Below are positions 31,731-34,608 of a stretch of 34,608 nt of DNA, piece after piece. Position numbers and translations under genes: made by a program. This stretch comes from Rhodospirillales bacterium. Its GTDB lineage: Bacteria; Pseudomonadota; Alphaproteobacteria; Rhodospirillales; Casp-alpha2. The notes below the pieces were generated by a model. The model saw only the letters and a program-made list of their open reading frames with translations, ran no database searches and was not told where the DNA came from. The DNA lies in assembly GCA_023145215.1 (NCBI GenBank), contig JAGLED010000019.1:1-34608 (forward strand), given 5' to 3'. Every line of letters begins with the position of its first letter. The stretch's first letter is position 1.

Positions 31731-33280
31731 TGGATAGCCTCTTGGATATATTGGGGAACAGTCAGTGCATCAGCTTTTTTATCAAGCAACTCGAAAGCGA
31801 CATCGGCTTTGTTGCTAAGCATGTAATCTTGGACTGTTAAGGTCTTCCGGTCCTCGCCAAATAGTTCATCACAAATCAGCGTGTTGTCTTGATACATGGC
31901 GATCTCAAATGTTCTACGGTCAGCGGCGGCATCAAAGAAAACCTTGGCTTGATCCGTTTCGTAATCGGCGTAACGGGCTTTGCATTTTTCAATATCACCG
32001 TCGTTATCCGTCACCACGGCTGCTTTAATGTTGAGCAGGGTTGCAAGTTCCAAATACCTTTTGAAGCTCGTCCCGCCAATGGAAATGATATGTACTCCAG
32101 AGCCACGAAGCTCTTCACCTGTCGTCCTGTTGAAAAATGCATCCATCAGAATAAATTCTGCGTCGCCCTCTACGAGCAAAACCTTTTTAGACAGTATGAG
32201 GTCAAGGACATTATTGTCCGGGGCTTTCATGAAAAACTTGGCAGTGTCGTCACGTAGCGCAGACAAAAGGGTGGGGGTGTCACTATTGCTATTGAGGAAT
32301 ACAGCTTTACGCAGATCGAGACGCGAGCAGATCATATTATTGTGGGTGGAGATGAAGACCTGTTTATCTTCAGAGGATGAAATGCTCTCAACAAGATTTG
32401 CCATGTTCGTATGGCTCAGGTGATTTTCCGGCTCCTCAAGGAGAAGTGTATCTATCGGTTTCTTGTCCTGTTTTCGCGTCAACGCAAATTCGGTCTTGAT
32501 AAAACACTGTCGACCCTTTCCTCGGTCTTCGAGAGGGATGCTGCCTTCCAAAATCGTCAAGTCGGTTTCAAGGTTGGCTTTTGCGCCAGTCCGAATTCCG
32601 AATTGATAGCCTTCCAGATTGGCGTTCATATCCTTTAAGACATTATCCTTGAACTGGCTCTTGTGGTTTCTGTATTCGTTTTGGTGCTTGTTGATCTCTT
32701 TTTCATCAGCGGCCGAGTGATAGACCGTCTTGATATACTCTCTCGTCGCGTACTCATTATTGATTTGAGTGTTATCGAGCAGTAGATGCGTCAGGTGCTT
32801 GTTGTAGCCCGTGTAAGAACGTCCGGCGAAGGTGGTGAAACTGATCGAGTAAAACTCGAACGGAAAATTCGGATGATCCTGCGCCAGGATTTCATTGATG
32901 TCTTCTGAAAGGTCATCTCGGGGGGCGCATTTAAGTTTCAATCCGTCATAGTCAACGGGCCTTAAGGAATGATTGCGGCCATTCAGATCGGGATTGTCCT
33001 GTTCGTTGAGGTAGAGTTCGATATACATTTCGGGAAGGTTTTCATACTTCTTCTTTCCGCCAAGAAATTCCTCAATAACGGCGGCGTTGAATAAGCTTTC
33101 GAGCCCGATTGTCTGAACTTTGCTGACACTTCCACTAATAACAACATCCATAGCCTGTAGGATTGAGCTTTTCCCCGACTCATTGTCACCAATGAGAAGG
33201 ACGAGGCTGTCATCAAAATCAGTCTCGAAATTTCGAAACCTCTTGAAGTTGTGCAGCCTAACTTTGGTAATTTTTTTCAT
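31715..33280 (-). CDS. OLD-family ATP-dependent endonuclease with TOPRIM domain (GajA-like)
   Basis: This 521-residue protein starts from ATG 33280; an in-frame TTG at 33295 is the alternative. An ABC/SMC-like ATPase core comes first: VRLHNFKRFRNF, Walker A GDNESGKSS (31-39), Walker B LLLEEPENHLSH (about 275-286) and the H-loop VFISTHNN (about 308-315). A C-terminal TOPRIM nuclease domain follows, with VLLVEGDAEF (about 366-375) and the acidic VTDNDGD (about 423-429). This is the layout of class 2 OLD nucleases, which occur with UvrD-like helicases. The pair matches Gabija gajA-gajB in order and strand. Gabija cleaves DNA when nucleotide pools are depleted during phage infection; that role is inferred here. 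AT-rich composition and an isolated position suggest horizontal acquisition. Confidence 0.92.
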   Translation of the reverse strand: MKKITKVRLHNFKRFRNFETDFDDSLVLLIGDNESGKSSILQAMDVVISGSVSKVQTIGLESLFNAAVIEEFLGGKKKYENLPEMYIELYLNEQDNPDLNGRNHSLRPVDYDGLKLKCAPRDDLSEDINEILAQDHPNFPFEFYSISFTTFAGRSYTGYNKHLTHLLLDNTQINNEYATREYIKTVYHSAADEKEINKHQNEYRNHKSQFKDNVLKDMNANLEGYQFGIRTGAKANLETDLTILEGSIPLEDRGKGRQCFIKTEFALTRKQDKKPIDTLLLEEPENHLSHTNMANLVESISSSEDKQVFISTHNNMICSRLDLRKAVFLNSNSDTPTLLSALRDDTAKFFMKAPDNNVLDLILSKKVLLVEGDAEFILMDAFFNRTTGEELRGSGVHIISIGGTSFKRYLELATLLNIKAAVVTDNDGDIEKCKARYADYETDQAKVFFDAAADRRTFEIAMYQDNTLICDELFGEDRKTLTVQDYMLSNKADVAFELLDKKADALTVPQYIQEAIQWIRE

Positions 33281-33655
33281 GCTTGCCACATACAAAACAT
33301 TTCATCTAAGGCGAAGTTTAGCACATGGCCGTTCAACTTTTGAGGGCGTTATGGTGGTGTGTAAGTGCTCTAATTCATTCGGCAGTAAGCTGTACCCGGA
33401 AGGGACATCCAGTTACATCGCTTGAGATAATAAATCACACCTCAAGAATGCATGACGTCCGCCAATGGCCATTAGCGGCCGTTGGCGCCATTGGGATACC
33501 GCGTCCGGTATGCTCTGGGGAATCGGACGCGCATAAAGTTTCTTATTGATGTGAGAAATTTCTCACTTTCCGTGAGAACCGACAACACCCGGGTCGATAG
33601 ACAGGCCCCGGCTCAAGGCCGGGAAACGGATTCGTTTCTTGATTAAACGGAAAGC
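33281..33655. other. Gene-free region upstream of the OLD/UvrD cassette
   Basis: These 375 bases contain no convincing gene. They hold several inverted repeats: CTTGAG (33421-33426)/CTCAAG (33441-33446), and CCAATGGC (33462-33469)/GCCATTGG (33487-33494). A 16-bp perfect palindrome lies at 33551-33566 (separate entry). A CCCGGC (33607-33612)/GCCGGG (33618-33623) hairpin, shared with 14454-14470, follows the Hpt gene. Base composition rises back to GC-rich from about 33590. The promoter of the cassette must lie in this stretch. Confidence 0.55.
33551..33578. promoter_or_regulatory. Perfect 16-bp palindrome with a third half-site (operator-like)
   Basis: GTGAGAAATTTCTCAC (33551-33566) is a perfect palindrome, followed five bases later by another half-site GTGAGAA (33572-33578). 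Such symmetry with an extra half-site is typical of a repressor operator. It lies about 270 bases upstream of the OLD start, between the cassette and the end of the Hpt gene, and no regulator gene is adjacent. Confidence 0.55.
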
Positions 33656-34141
33656 TTACTTATTCAGCTTGTCGCCGACCTGGCGGATGCCGTCGACGAG
33701 GGCCTGACCGTTGGCGCCGCCGTCGCCCTTCATCCGGTTCTGGATCACCAGTTTCATGGCGTCGATGTGCACCTTGACCGCCTGCACCTCGGCCGGACCG
33801 AACCCGTCCTGGCGTTCGATCAGCCGGCACAGTTCGTTGGCGATGAGGGTCATCAGGTCGTAACCGAAGCTGCCGCCCTGGCCCTTGATGTCGTGGGCGA
33901 TCTGGAAGACCTCTTCGGCTTCCTTGGTACGCTCGCCCGAGGCTTCGGCCAGCTTTTTGTATGCGCCGTCGATGCGTTTCAGGTCTTCCTGAACCCATTC
34001 GAGGTAGCTGTCCGCCATCTCGGCGATAACGTTCTCGGCGCGCTCAAGCGTCGCCAGATCAACCGCACCGGGACCGCCTTCGCGAACCTTGCTTTTCAGC
34101 GTATTCGGCGGGTTGATGATTTCCATCTCGTCATCGGCCAT
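33656..34141 (-). CDS. Hpt domain (histidine phosphotransfer) protein
   Basis: This 161-residue protein consists of a four-helix Hpt domain with short tails. The phospho-accepting histidine is H83 in FQIAHDIKGQGGSFGYDLMT, with the glycines and Lys characteristic of Hpt modules. LIANELCRLIE follows on the next helix. It would relay phosphate between a histidine kinase or response regulator and another receiver domain; no partner is encoded nearby. AAGGGA lies about 13 bases upstream of the ATG at 34141. Composition returns to GC-rich chromosomal style. Confidence 0.9.
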   Translation of the reverse strand: MADDEMEIINPPNTLKSKVREGGPGAVDLATLERAENVIAEMADSYLEWVQEDLKRIDGAYKKLAEASGERTKEAEEVFQIAHDIKGQGGSFGYDLMTLIANELCRLIERQDGFGPAEVQAVKVHIDAMKLVIQNRMKGDGGANGQALVDGIRQVGDKLNK

Positions 34142-34222
34142 GATTGATTTCGTTCCCTTCCGGTGTACGAACGCGTGTGAACCTTAACAACCTAGCCACA
34201 CCGACACAATATCGGCAATCCC

Positions 34223-34608
34223 CTATAACAAACCGAGCGACCTCAGCTCGTCCGCCATTTCGGCGGGTAAATCCTCTGCGCCCTCGCCCTGCGCGTCAAG
34301 GTCCCTGGGCGCTTTCTCCGGTTCCAGATAGCGCCAGCCCTGAAATGCTCGGAACGGCCGGGGCTCTGTCAGTATATGCTTAGCATCGTAAACGATGGCG
34401 CAGGCGGCGTTGCCGTCCTTGTTCACCGTCTCGCGGAGGTCCGTGATCCGCTGGCGAAGCCTGACCACGCCCTTGATCACCCAATAGAGCGACCCACCGT
34501 TCAGCAGTTCGGCATCGCGCCGTGGCCACATACGGGTCACATGGCGAGTCGGGCCGGTGATGCCCCGTTCACGTTGGGCAGCACGGTGCGCCTCAAAGTG
34601 CTCGACCG
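34223..34608 (-). CDS. DUF1489 family protein (5' end beyond the window)
   Basis: The readable part is the C-terminal ~127 residues of an alphaproteobacterial DUF1489 protein. The diagnostic stretch is HVTRMWPRRDAELLNGGSLY, followed by WVIKGVVRLRQRI; then come an AIVYDAKHILTEPRPFRAFQ stretch and WRYLEPEKAP. The reading frame stays open to the right edge of the window (VEHFEAHRAAQRERGITGPT), so the true start is outside. The internal GTG at 34540 is not the start. Function is unknown. It is 81 bases upstream of the Hpt gene on the same strand. Confidence 0.88.
   Translation of the reverse strand, partial: VEHFEAHRAAQRERGITGPTRHVTRMWPRRDAELLNGGSLYWVIKGVVRLRQRITDLRETVNKDGNAACAIVYDAKHILTEPRPFRAFQGWRYLEPEKAPRDLDAQGEGAEDLPAEMADELRSLGLL

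Noticed and set aside
33325-33549. A 74-codon plus-strand frame upstream of the OLD gene
   Set aside because: It has no ribosome-binding site and no recognisable domain, and it spans inverted repeats; there was not enough support to call a gene.

Overview
The window reads as a GC-rich (above 60 % by eye) alphaproteobacterial chromosome segment, probably from the Rhodospirillales or a relative. This rests on gene order and protein character, not on a database search. The core is a long run of genes that often sit together in Alphaproteobacteria: trmFO, an NDUFAF6-like protein, an Mth938/NDUFAF3-like protein, secF-secD-yajC, a DUF815 ATPase, nlpD-pcm-surE-serS, tatC-tatB-tatA, scpB-scpA, an M50 protease, nagZ, a SPOR protein, dgt and erpA-xthA. 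No rRNA, tRNA or CRISPR array was recognised.

Layout. 1-7170: trmFO, a PAS_5-type protein, an aldo/keto reductase and a very large secreted proline-rich protein with N-terminal ankyrin repeats. 7172-12573: envelope biogenesis and complex I-assembly-like genes on the minus strand (yajC-secD-secF-Mth938, then the NDUFAF6-like gene), interrupted by an iron superoxide dismutase on the plus strand. 12892-18297: DUF815 ATPase, a small membrane protein, and the overlapping operon serS-surE-pcm-nlpD. 18592-26407: Tat translocase, ScpAB, M50 protease, NagZ, SPOR protein and dGTPase, all on the minus strand. 26746-27925: erpA-xthA on the plus strand. 28080-29274: a divergent metal-response pair (MerR regulator and short CDF-type transporter) with a readable MerR operator, flanked by two ~97-bp direct repeats. 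29680-30423: an SDR protein lacking the usual catalytic Ser and Tyr.

The standout accessory region is about 30.4-33.6 kb. It has a visibly lower GC content (lines sampled at 42-48 %) and carries two overlapping minus-strand genes: an OLD-family ATPase with a TOPRIM nuclease domain, and a compact UvrD/Rep-type helicase. This is the architecture of Gabija-type anti-phage defence (GajA/GajB), but the helicase is only 342 residues. The region is followed by core-like genes encoding an Hpt phosphotransfer protein and a truncated (window-edge) DUF1489 protein.

Nearly every gap of more than 100 bp contains members of several dispersed palindromic repeat families. One composite is present four times in the same orientation: a TTTCCCGGACGGGCC-type palindrome followed about 50 bp later by a 72-73-bp element bounded by AACCACAGAG/CTCTGTGGTT. 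A second family is built from CCCCTCACC...GGTGAGGGG, and a third from CGCGAAAGCGGGGACCCAT-type units. These look like REP/MITE-type elements that fill intergenic space without disrupting genes.
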